Source: Victivallales bacterium
GTDB lineage: Bacteria; Verrucomicrobiota; Lentisphaeria; Victivallales; JAADHT01
NCBI GenBank assembly: GCA_016930955.1
Contig: JAFGFR010000127.1
Span: forward strand, 1-15,751
Direction of reading: 5' to 3'
DNA length: 15,751 bases
Position numbers and translations under genes: made by a program. The notes under the pieces were generated by a model. That model was not told where the DNA came from, did not search any database, and was given only the letters and a program-made list of their open reading frames with translations. This document shows, one piece after another, positions 1-6,616 of the stretch. How positions within the stretch are numbered: the stretch's first letter is position 1; every line of letters starts with the position of its first letter.

Positions 1-1444
1 ATCCGAGTATGTCTGTTAGGAGCAGTGTCTCACCTGCCTCCTCGACCAGGCCGCATGATATCCCGGCCACCGGGGCCGTGATCTTGATGCCGGCGTCCAT
101 CAGCGCGAGGGTCGCTCCGCAGACGCTGGCCATCGAGGTCGAGCCGTTGGACGAGAGCACTTCAGAGACGCATCTGATGGCGTATGGCAGGTCTTTTGGG
201 ACGACTTTCGAGAGCGAGCGTTCGGCCAGGTTGCCGTGGCCGATCTCGCGTCTTCCCGGGCCCATGATCCTGCCGGCCTCGCCGACGCTGAAGTTGGGGA
301 AGTTGTAGTGCAGATAGAACTTCTTCTCGACATCCCCGACGATGGTGTCGGCGAGTATTGCATCGCGCCCCGTGCCCATAGTCGCGAGGACCAGAGCCTG
401 GGTCTCGCCCCTGGAGAACAGCCCGCTGCCGTGAGCCCTGGGCATAATGCCGACCTCGGCACTGAGGTTCCTCAGGTCCTCGATCCCTCTGCCGTCAGAG
501 CGCTGCCTCTTGTGGAGAATGGCATCGCGGACAGTTTTTTTCTCGATTTCCTCGAGTGCGAATTTGATATCGCGCTCCGTGCTTTCGGCGCCGGGGTATT
601 TCGGGAGGATCACTTCTTTAAGCTCTGCAAGTATCGAGTTGATCTCCTTCACACGCTGGTTTTTGTCGTGGATCATGCATGCTGTCTGGATCTTTTCGGA
701 GGACAGCGCTGCGACCTCGTCCTCGATCTCCCTCGGGACGCAGAATGTTTTCGGCACGGTTTTCTCCTTGCCGGCCTTGGCAACCAGCTCGTTTATGACA
801 ACAACCTGCCGCTTGACGACTGAGTTTGCGAATTCCAGGGCATCGCGCAGCTCCTCCTCGGTGCACTCATCGGCGTCTCCCTCGATCATGATGACCTTGT
901 CTGGAAGCCCGGCATAAATCAGCTCGACAGAGCTTTTCAGCATCTGCGACCTTTCAGGGTTGGCGACGAAATTGCCGTCAATTTTCCCGACCCTGAGCAT
1001 CCCGAGAGGCCCCGAGAACGGCAGAGTTGAGATTGACAGCGCCGCCGAAGCCCCGAGCATGGATAGGACATCGGGGTTGTTCTCGTTGTCTGCGCTGAGC
1101 ACGATAGCCTGGATTTGCACTTCCTCGAAATATCCTTTCGGGAACAGGGGGCGTATGGGTCGGTCGGTCATCCTCGCGACAAGTATCTCGTTGTCCGTAG
1201 GGCGCCCCTCTCTTTTGATGTAGCCCCCTGGAATCCTGCCCGATGCGCTGAATTTCTCGCGGTAGTCAACCTGCAACGGGAAAAAATCCGGCGTGCCCCA
1301 GGGAGACCCGGAGCATGCTGTCACCAGCACGATGGTGTCTCCCATGCGCACTGTGCAGGCCCCGTCGGCCAATCCGGCAATTTTGCCCGTGGATATCTCG
1401 ATCCTTCTGCCGTCATTCTGCTCAAACACCACTGTGTGTTCCAT
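1..1444 (-). CDS. pnp: Polyribonucleotide nucleotidyltransferase (PNPase), 3' part cut off by window edge
   Basis: PNPase degrades RNA 3' to 5' using phosphate and is the core of the RNA degradosome in many bacteria. Translating the minus strand from the ATG at 1442-1444 gives 481 codons with no stop before the window edge, so the C-terminal part (rest of the second RNase PH domain, KH and S1 domains) lies outside. Visible in order are the first RNase PH domain with the segments VDYREKFSASGRIPGGYIKR and TDRPIRPLFPKGY, the all-helical linker, and the second RNase PH domain beginning at about residue 315 with RSDGRGIEDLRNLSAEVG, then GSGLFSRGETQAL and GPGRREIGHGNLAERSL. These are diagnostic PNPase segments. 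An AAGG lies about 9 bases upstream of the start. It follows rpsO on the same strand, the usual rpsO-pnp arrangement. Confidence 0.97.
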   Translation of the reverse strand, partial: MEHTVVFEQNDGRRIEISTGKIAGLADGACTVRMGDTIVLVTACSGSPWGTPDFFPLQVDYREKFSASGRIPGGYIKREGRPTDNEILVARMTDRPIRPLFPKGYFEEVQIQAIVLSADNENNPDVLSMLGASAALSISTLPFSGPLGMLRVGKIDGNFVANPERSQMLKSSVELIYAGLPDKVIMIEGDADECTEEELRDALEFANSVVKRQVVVINELVAKAGKEKTVPKTFCVPREIEDEVAALSSEKIQTACMIHDKNQRVKEINSILAELKEVILPKYPGAESTERDIKFALEEIEKKTVRDAILHKRQRSDGRGIEDLRNLSAEVGIMPRAHGSGLFSRGETQALVLATMGTGRDAILADTIVGDVEKKFYLHYNFPNFSVGEAGRIMGPGRREIGHGNLAERSLSKVVPKDLPYAIRCVSEVLSSNGSTSMASVCGATLALMDAGIKITAPVAGISCGLVEEAGETLLLTDILG

Positions 1445-1742
1445 AAAATCAATACCTTATTTTCATTGTTAAAAACACTTGATCTGCCTTCCGCCATGTC
1501 CCGGTGTGACGGGAAGTGGGATACAGACCCGAAGTGTAAGCCTGGGCAACAGAGCATGAAGTCTCTGCGGAATCGCGGTATCAAAACCCGGATATGCCGG
1601 AGTGATCTTGCGACCAACCTCACGACCCGCCGGAGTCTGATAGCGGCCGAATTCCACAGAAATTCAAACCGTAGACTCAGTCGTCCTCTTGAACCGGCCA
1701 TTCGTCTGCGGGTTTTCACCGCGGAGATGATTGAACGGCCAA
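1445..1742 (-). other. rpsO-pnp intergenic region / pnp mRNA leader
   Basis: About 300 bases without a convincing gene separate rpsO from pnp. Long open frames that cross it are antisense to pnp or have no family features. On the transcribed strand a weak stem can form between 1486 and 1516 (CTTCC with GGAAG and an inner GTC/GAC). A second short stem, GAATT/AATTC, lies near 1649-1665. In enterobacteria the pnp leader carries an RNase III-cut hairpin that PNPase uses to repress itself. The hairpins here are too weak to claim the same. No terminator with a U-tract is seen, which fits cotranscription of rpsO and pnp. Confidence 0.5.
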
Positions 1743-2012
1743 CTAGCGTGCGACGCGAAGCTTCAAACGTTCCACAACGTCGTTGTGGGCCGCAAAATCC
1801 TCTTTCCTGAGGTATGCGAGCAGCCTGCGTCTTCTGTTCACCATGGCGATAAGCCCGCGCCTCGAGCTGTTGTCCTTTTTGTTTGAGCCCAGGTGCTTGG
1901 TGATTTCCTTGATCCTATGCGTCAGAAGTGCGATCTGCACCTCCGGCGACCCCGTGTCATTTGCCTGTCGGGCAAAATCCCCTACAATTTTCTCCTTCGC
2001 CTTTTTTTCCAT
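1743..2012 (-). CDS. rpsO: 30S ribosomal protein S15
   Basis: S15 is a primary 16S rRNA-binding protein of the small ribosomal subunit that nucleates assembly of the central domain. The 89-residue product has the normal family length. It carries the core segment DTGSPEVQIALLTHRI followed by HLGSNKKDNSSRRGLIAMV and the basic tail NRRRRLLAYLRKEDF, the rRNA-contacting helices. The start is the ATG at 2010-2012; the nearest purine-rich stretch, AGGCGAA, is about 10 bases upstream and makes only a weak ribosome-binding site. It precedes pnp on the same strand, the conserved order. S15 autoregulates its mRNA in several bacteria, but no known fold is evident in the short leader here. Confidence 0.98.
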   Translation of the reverse strand: MEKKAKEKIVGDFARQANDTGSPEVQIALLTHRIKEITKHLGSNKKDNSSRRGLIAMVNRRRRLLAYLRKEDFAAHNDVVERLKLRVAR

Positions 2013-2040
2013 AACTATTTGTTCGCCTGAATGAATGATG

Positions 2041-2068
2041 ACTATACCGAGTTAAAGTCCAACAACAA
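2041..2068 (-). promoter_or_regulatory. Candidate sigma-70-type promoter for rpsO-pnp
   Basis: Read on the minus strand, TTGTTG (2063-2068) and TATAGT (2041-2046) are separated by 16 bases, placing a start roughly 25 bases before the rpsO ATG. The -10 is a good match and the -35 only moderate. It lies in the divergent region shared with the ABC cluster promoter. Confidence 0.45.
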
Positions 2069-2163
2069 AAACCACGGCACCCCATTTTAGAAGGGCACCA
2101 ATACACCCTTCCGAGCAACGCCAAAATGCCGGGGGTGTTCAATCTAAACCCTGTCGCAGCTAT

Positions 2164-2181
2164 TGCAAACCGGCTTTTGCA
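2164..2181. other. Small perfect inverted repeat in the rpsO/ABC divergent region
   Basis: TGCAAA and TTTGCA form a perfect 6-base inverted repeat with a 6-base loop, followed on the plus strand by an A-rich stretch. It sits between the two divergent promoters, about 50 bases upstream of the ABC cluster -35. It could be an operator half-site pair or chance. Nothing else in 2069-2232 looks coding. Confidence 0.3.
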
Positions 2182-2232
2182 TGAAAATTCGAAAAAAAAC
2201 TGAAAATTGTTTGCCGGCGGCATGAAATGTCC

Positions 2233-2260
2233 TTGAAAGCATCTCGCCACAAGCTATATT
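2233..2260 (+). promoter_or_regulatory. Promoter of the ABC-2 cluster, predicting an almost leaderless mRNA
   Basis: TTGAAA (2233-2238) and TATATT (2255-2260) are spaced by 16 bases, close to the sigma-70 consensus. Transcription would start about 7 bases after the -10, near 2267, only about 4 bases before the ATPase ATG at 2271. The bases just before that ATG contain no Shine-Dalgarno sequence, which fits translation from a leaderless or near-leaderless transcript. Confidence 0.6.
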
Positions 2261-2270
2261 ACACACCATT

Positions 2271-3206
2271 ATGTCGAATGTAATTGAAATCAACGAGCTG
2301 ACGAAGTACTACGGGAGTCTGTTCTGGAAGAAGAAGACACCCGCGCTCGACAGACTGACTCTTCTGGTTCCCGGAGGCACTGTCTTTGGTTTTTTGGGGC
2401 CGAACGGTGCGGGCAAGACGACCACGATCAAGCTTTTGATGGATTTGATAAGGCCGTCGTCGGGACAAGCGAGGATACTGGGCGAGCCGCCAGACAGCTT
2501 GGATGTCAAGAGGCAGATTGGGTTCCTCCCGGATGCCCCGGCATTCAGCTCATACCTATCCGCGAGAGAATTCCTCGTCATATGCGCGAAGCTGCTTAGG
2601 ATTCCCTCTGCTACCCGAAGGAAAAGGATTGACGAAGTTCTCGATATTGTCAAGATGACCAATCATGCGGGTTCGCGCTTGGGGGGGTTTTCCCGTGGCA
2701 TGTTGCAGCGCATCGGGATTGCGCAGGCCATTCTCAACGAGCCCAAGCTGCTGATTCTTGACGAGCCTCTCGTCGGCCTTGACCCCCACGGCAGGCAGGA
2801 GCTGAAGGATATCATCATCTCGCAGAAGAAGATCGGCACCGACGTGTTCTTCTCGAGCCACATACTCTCCGACGTCGAGAAGATGTGCGACAGCATCGGG
2901 ATTTTGAACAATGGGAAGCTCCTCTGCGCCGGCAGGATAGACCAGCTTCTTTCCGCCACCGGGGTAAGGCTTCATGTCAACCCTGGTTGTGACAACATCG
3001 CCCAGGATTTTCTGCCTATGGCGACCGGGAGTATCAAGTTATCCGATGGTGGTTGGGAGCTGGTTTTCACCACGACTCTCGATCTTACATCCAAGCTGGA
3101 CAAACTCAGGGCTGAGCGTCCGGGGGATATATCCGTCAGCTCCTCAAGAGAAAATTTGGAGGATTTTTTCTTCAGGAAGATTGAAAGTGATAGATTTGTG
3201 GAGTAG
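2271..3206 (+). CDS. ABC-2 transporter ATP-binding protein
   Basis: This is the nucleotide-binding subunit that would power the two membrane permeases encoded downstream. The 311-residue protein has Walker A GPNGAGKT at residues 43-50, a signature region FSRGMLQR at 140-147 in place of LSGGQ (common in ABC-2/NosF/GldA-type ATPases), Walker B LLILDEP at 160-166, D-loop GLDP at 169-172 and the switch histidine at 197 in FFSSH. The Q-loop region reads IGFLPDAP and lacks the usual glutamine, again typical of this branch. The last 90 residues form a C-terminal extension without a motif I recognise. The start is set by the family-typical opening VIEINELTKYYG, which begins at residue 4, although no Shine-Dalgarno is present. 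Substrate unknown. Confidence 0.95.
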   Translation: MSNVIEINELTKYYGSLFWKKKTPALDRLTLLVPGGTVFGFLGPNGAGKTTTIKLLMDLIRPSSGQARILGEPPDSLDVKRQIGFLPDAPAFSSYLSAREFLVICAKLLRIPSATRRKRIDEVLDIVKMTNHAGSRLGGFSRGMLQRIGIAQAILNEPKLLILDEPLVGLDPHGRQELKDIIISQKKIGTDVFFSSHILSDVEKMCDSIGILNNGKLLCAGRIDQLLSATGVRLHVNPGCDNIAQDFLPMATGSIKLSDGGWELVFTTTLDLTSKLDKLRAERPGDISVSSSRENLEDFFFRKIESDRFVE

Positions 3207-3219
3207 AATGTGCTCTTTG

Positions 3220-3237
3220 GGGTCGTTTGGCCGACCC
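3220..3237 (+). other. GC-rich hairpin between ATPase and first permease genes
   Basis: GGGTCG and CGACCC form a perfect 6-base stem with a 6-base loop, 14 bases after the ATPase stop codon. No T-tract follows directly, so it is a poor terminator. It may instead stabilise mRNA ends or tune the ratio of ATPase to permease. The next gene has its own very strong Shine-Dalgarno (AGGAGG at 3277-3282). Confidence 0.4.
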
Positions 3238-3287
3238 GTTACTATATATTGTAATGAGCAATCAAAAAAGGAAACGAGGAGGAGACG

Positions 3288-4019
3288 ATGAATGAGGTAA
3301 TGGCAATTGCGGGGGGGACTTGGAGCAGGATATTGCGCATGCGCGCGATCTACTTCCTGATCCTGTGCGTCCTGATTCTTATCGGGAGCGCCTACAGGTA
3401 TGACGTGCTGTCGCTGGGTCTGCACAGGATTCTGATGATTGACGTATCCTTGTTGCTTAACACCATAGCGGCTATTCTGGTGGCGGTGTCCATAACCTTT
3501 GAGATCCCCAAGGAGCTCAGGGAGGGTGTCGCCTCGACGTTGCTGTCCAAGCCTCTGGGTCGTACGCATTATCTTGTCGGCAAGCTTGTCGGGATATCCG
3601 TTGCCGGGCTGGTGATAACCGGGCTGATAATGATCGGCTTCTGTCTGGTTTTCGGGTCTTTTTTCGACCGTGTCGGGATCACGATGGTACAAGGGCATCT
3701 TCTGGTGATGGGAAGCGTGATCCCCATGTGTGCCATAGGTGTGTTTTTCTCGGTGTTTATCCCGGAGTCCCTCTCGGCGATAGTCACCGCGATCTGCATA
3801 TGGTTCGCGCATTCGGTGATCGCGTTGTCGAACGTCCCGGTGGTCTATGCGGGGATATTGCCGGACCTCAATCTTTTCAACCTCAAGGCCGAGGCCGCCT
3901 ACGAGCTGGGGGGGATTGAATGGAGCTACATACTGGTCGCCATCCTGTGGGGCGTGGCGTATTCCGTGTTTGCCACCTCGCTGGCAAGCCTGATTTTCAG
4001 CTACAAGGATCTCAAGTAA
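3288..4019 (+). CDS. ABC-2 type transporter permease (first of two)
   Basis: A 243-residue integral membrane protein with about six hydrophobic segments, roughly at residues 18-37, 48-70, 103-125, 137-158, 160-182 and 215-237. Between the second and third segments lies the cytoplasmic loop ELREGVASTLLSKPLGRTHY followed by LVGK. This matches the E-x-x-x-G...LSKP..R..Y..GK pattern of NosY/GldF-like ABC-2 permeases, where it contacts the ATPase. The strong AGGAGG upstream supports the ATG start. It is related to the permease at 5753-6541, whose loop reads LSKPISRGEYVLGK, so the two probably form a heterodimer. A run of seven G bases at 3311-3317 falls at codons 8-10. Substrate unknown. Confidence 0.93.
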   Translation: MNEVMAIAGGTWSRILRMRAIYFLILCVLILIGSAYRYDVLSLGLHRILMIDVSLLLNTIAAILVAVSITFEIPKELREGVASTLLSKPLGRTHYLVGKLVGISVAGLVITGLIMIGFCLVFGSFFDRVGITMVQGHLLVMGSVIPMCAIGVFFSVFIPESLSAIVTAICIWFAHSVIALSNVPVVYAGILPDLNLFNLKAEAAYELGGIEWSYILVAILWGVAYSVFATSLASLIFSYKDLK

Positions 4020-4035
4020 GGGAGGATATTTAAAG

Positions 4036-5001
4036 ATGAACAAAAGATTAGTGGTCCATGTGTTGGTGATGGTGGTCTCTGTTGGGGTTTCCTACTGGCT
4101 GGGTTCGGGTCTGCTTGAAACCCAGACCGGTATAGCGAAGAGCCGGTCGGAGCTCTCGAAGGCTCCAATGGGCGGGTTCAACAAGTTCGCTTCCGATGTC
4201 CAGTGGATGCTGTTCATCAACTACTGCGGCTCGATAAACTCTGTGAACGAAGAGAATGTTGACGAGGTGTATAGCCGACTCGACACGATCCTTCGCAACG
4301 ACCCGGATTTTGAGAAGGCATACAACATAGGCGCGATGATGCTGGCTGTCCAGGCTCCTGTCAGGGCGGCAGAGATACTGCAGCGTGGAGCCAACAACCC
4401 CAATCTGTCGTCAAGTTGGCAGATACCCTTTTTGGCTGGCTACGTGCTTGCACACAACGTGAAGGAAAGCGACGACCCTCAGCACCTCAAGAAGGCCGAG
4501 GAGATGTTCCGTCTTGCCGTCAGGAGGAGCTCCCCTCCCGAACGCCATGTGGTATCCTCTCTTTTGAGGACCAAGGCGAAACGTATTGAGAAGAGAGGTG
4601 ATGCCTTCGGGGTGAAGATCGCCAACGACAAGCATGCCTATCTGTGTGCATGGTACGACGAGTGGCGCAGTTCTCGTGCGACGGACGAGCTTGGCGGCGG
4701 TGGGGGGCCGGGCACGCAGATTATAGGTGACGTGGACGCAAGGGTGCTCGCGGCGGCGCAGGATGCCAAGAACTCGGCTCCCGACAACAAGGATGTGCTG
4801 AAGACCGTTGATACAGTGATCAGCAAGGTCCTGGCAAACCAGCATCTCTGCCCGAGCTGTCTCAGCAGGTACAATCCTGGAGAGAAATTCTGTTCTCATT
4901 GCGGCAGTGAGGTTGCGATTTACGGTACGTGCAAAAAGTGTGGGGCCGTCTTGAAGGGGCGCTTCTGCACCGACTGCGGCCATGACTCGAAAAACGAGTA
5001 A
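4036..5001 (+). CDS. Membrane-anchored helical-repeat (TPR-like) protein with C-terminal double zinc ribbon
   Basis: The 321-residue product has one N-terminal membrane helix (about residues 4-24). A helical-repeat region of roughly residues 45-215 follows, with TPR-like spacing. It starts with ASDVQWMLFINYCG and includes NDPDFEKAYNIGAMMLA, a pattern I recall from uncharacterised TPR proteins near ABC-2 permeases. A glycine-rich linker follows (about 218-226). The C-terminus carries two zinc ribbons: C272-x2-C275-x10-C286-x2-C289 and C299-x2-C302-x8-C311-x2-C314. All eight cysteines are present. GGAGG lies 10 bases before the ATG, and the gene follows the permease by 16 bases. It is probably a dedicated accessory of the ABC complex. 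Which side of the membrane the zinc ribbons face cannot be settled by eye; zinc ribbons are usually cytoplasmic. Confidence 0.88.
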   Translation: MNKRLVVHVLVMVVSVGVSYWLGSGLLETQTGIAKSRSELSKAPMGGFNKFASDVQWMLFINYCGSINSVNEENVDEVYSRLDTILRNDPDFEKAYNIGAMMLAVQAPVRAAEILQRGANNPNLSSSWQIPFLAGYVLAHNVKESDDPQHLKKAEEMFRLAVRRSSPPERHVVSSLLRTKAKRIEKRGDAFGVKIANDKHAYLCAWYDEWRSSRATDELGGGGGPGTQIIGDVDARVLAAAQDAKNSAPDNKDVLKTVDTVISKVLANQHLCPSCLSRYNPGEKFCSHCGSEVAIYGTCKKCGAVLKGRFCTDCGHDSKNE

Positions 5002-5018
5002 GATGTTGGAGGGTTGAG

Positions 5019-5753
5019 TTGTCCTGCGGACTTTGCCTTAGTGATTCTAAAGCCGTGTCGCTAGTTCTAGTCACGGCTTTTTTTTTCTATTTTACCTCGG
5101 AAATGCTCCTGAGGCAGTACGCGCTTGCGGGAATGGGCTCTAAGGACCTGAACGTCAACAAGATCATCACACGTCTTCCCGAGGGCATCCGCGAGAAGGT
5201 GATGGCCAGGATAACGAAAGGCAGGCTTCTGGATCAGCTTGCGGCGGCGAAGACTGACGGGGAGTACATATCCACCAGGATTGCGCTGGCAAGCATGGAG
5301 ACGGAAGACGTGCTGGAGAAGACCTACCTCGAGATCTCGGAGAGGTTTCCCAACAATCCGGAGTCCATGAGTTCATTCCTGTTCTTTTTCAGGGGCGGTC
5401 CCCGGATGAGGCAGGTGTCTGTCGCGGATTACCATTTGTTTATCGGGCGCTTGCCTGAAGCCGACCGGTATTTTGCATGGGAGGCAGGTTTGAGTAAGAT
5501 CAAGGGGACAGGCGGAGACAATCTTGATAGGATAGAGTTCCTTCGTCCTTTGCTTGAAATCGAGCCGAAATACAAGGATTATCTGAGGCTTTATGTGGAG
5601 CTGACCGAGGCGGCGTTCCAGGAGGGGGCGACAGCTATAGAGAACCGCTCCAGAGAGCTTGAGGAGGCTTGTGAGAAACTACCTACGCTCATGCAGGTCA
5701 TGGAGCGGTCCGACAAGGAAAAGAGCGGGAAGCAGAATAAGGGATCCAAATAA
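5019..5753 (+). CDS. Conserved-context protein of unknown function with N-terminal membrane helix
   Basis: I do not recognise a family. With the TTG start at 5019 the product has 244 residues. GGAGGG at 5008-5013, 5 bases upstream, supports that start. Residues about 12-31 (AVSLVLVTAFFFYFTSEMLL) make a plausible membrane helix. The rest looks helical and charged. The C-terminal 45 residues are very rich in Glu, Lys and Arg and may form a coiled coil. An in-frame ATG at 5103 would give a 216-residue protein without most of the membrane helix; it has no good Shine-Dalgarno. The alternative matters because a terminator-like hairpin (5049-5086) lies between the two starts. The stop overlaps the next permease start by one base (TAATG), which points to translational coupling and a shared role with the ABC complex. 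Confidence 0.8.
   Translation: MSCGLCLSDSKAVSLVLVTAFFFYFTSEMLLRQYALAGMGSKDLNVNKIITRLPEGIREKVMARITKGRLLDQLAAAKTDGEYISTRIALASMETEDVLEKTYLEISERFPNNPESMSSFLFFFRGGPRMRQVSVADYHLFIGRLPEADRYFAWEAGLSKIKGTGGDNLDRIEFLRPLLEIEPKYKDYLRLYVELTEAAFQEGATAIENRSRELEEACEKLPTLMQVMERSDKEKSGKQNKGSK
5049..5086 (+). terminator. Intrinsic terminator-like hairpin inside the cluster
   Basis: AAAGCCGTG (5049-5057) and CACGGCTTT (5072-5080) form a perfect 9-base stem with a 14-base loop. A run of nine T bases (5078-5086) begins within the 3' arm and ends the structure. This is textbook rho-independent terminator form. It lies 48 bases after the zinc-ribbon gene stop and inside the first 23 codons of the next open frame if that starts at the TTG at 5019. 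No promoter is visible between it and the last permease, so full termination would silence the end of the cluster. Partial read-through or attenuation is likelier. Confidence 0.75.
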
Positions 5754-6541
5754 TGGAAAAGGTGCTGGCAGTTTCTGAGATCACACTCAAGAGAGTCAAG
5801 GAACCCGCATTCAACGTCCTTTTTATCATAGCCGCTGTATTTGGCTACTGCGTCTCGGAGATGGAGGCGCTGTCGATCCATGGAGAGGATGCGACTATAG
5901 GTGTCATACTGGCCTCGGACTCGGGCACTCCGCTGCTCACCGGCTTCGTGATGATCATCCTCATGACGATGCTTATAGCGGTTTTTTCCGGGGCCACTGA
6001 TATCCCCAGGGATGTGGAGTCGAGAATGGTCATGTTCATTCTCTCGAAGCCGATCAGCAGGGGTGAGTATGTGTTGGGCAAGTACATCGGGGTTGTGTCG
6101 ACATGCCTTTTGTTCTTCATCCTTGCCTGCATCAGCACTGTTTTGGCGCACCTGATCAAGGCAGGGGAGTTGTATTCACTTACGGTGCTTGTCAGGCAAT
6201 CTTATCTGCTTATCGCCATCTTGCCCTTTGTCGCGATGACGATGATGATATCCACTTTCCTTTCAGATATAAGCGCGATGATAGTCGCCGCGGTGTACAT
6301 CATGTTCGCGCTCTCGATGAGTGCAATGTCAATATTCGTGGACATGCTCCCCAAGAGCCTTGGTGTTGCATCCTACGTGCATGTCATAGCCTACTTTTTC
6401 CCGAATTACTTCTACTTTTTCAACTCCTTCAAGATTTTCGGGGTGGTGGTGCTGTCGCTTTTGGTTTATGCGCTGTCCCTTACGGTGATATTTCTGGCGA
6501 TAGGCACATTGAAGTTCAACCGGCGCGACCTGATCGAGTAG
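5753..6541 (+). CDS. ABC-2 type transporter permease (second of two)
   Basis: A 262-residue membrane protein with about six or seven hydrophobic segments, roughly at residues 19-37, 60-80, 112-134, 150-168, 174-196 and 230-254. The cytoplasmic loop DIPRDVESRMVMFILSKPIS followed by RGEYVLGK is the same motif as in the permease at 3288-4019, and the C-terminal FNRRDLIE resembles that protein's FSYKDLK ending. The two are therefore paralogous halves of one transporter. The ATG overlaps the stop of the preceding gene by one base. It closes the plus-strand cluster and converges on the glycosidase gene. Together with the ATPase it should form an ABC-2 exporter or membrane-remodelling complex. Substrate unknown. 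Confidence 0.93.
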   Translation: MEKVLAVSEITLKRVKEPAFNVLFIIAAVFGYCVSEMEALSIHGEDATIGVILASDSGTPLLTGFVMIILMTMLIAVFSGATDIPRDVESRMVMFILSKPISRGEYVLGKYIGVVSTCLLFFILACISTVLAHLIKAGELYSLTVLVRQSYLLIAILPFVAMTMMISTFLSDISAMIVAAVYIMFALSMSAMSIFVDMLPKSLGVASYVHVIAYFFPNYFYFFNSFKIFGVVVLSLLVYALSLTVIFLAIGTLKFNRRDLIE

Positions 6542-6573
6542 CGGCGGTTCTTGTGGCTCATCTGCATTGCCGG

Positions 6574-6616
6574 GACAAATGTGGACGGAGCTGTTTCTTG
6601 TCGGGATTATTTTTCT
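6574..6616 (+). terminator. Possible weak terminator of the ABC cluster
   Basis: GACAA (6574-6578) can pair with TTGTC (6598-6602), extended by outer C-G pairs across a bulge, and is followed by a T-rich stretch to 6616. It overlaps the end of the convergent glycosidase gene. The stem is short and the loop long. Confidence 0.25.

Noticed and set aside
236..823. Plus-strand open frame of 195 codons over pnp
   Set aside because: Antisense shadow of a clear PNPase reading frame; no family features and no ribosome-binding site.
1115..1810. Plus-strand open frame of 231 codons spanning the pnp start, the rpsO-pnp gap and the end of rpsO
   Set aside because: Crosses two well-supported minus-strand genes, Arg- and Pro-rich composition, no recognisable domain.
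3144..4043. Minus-strand open frame of 299 codons opposite the first permease
   Set aside because: Very rich in His, Gln, Arg and Asp, the typical mirror of a hydrophobic permease gene; no motif.
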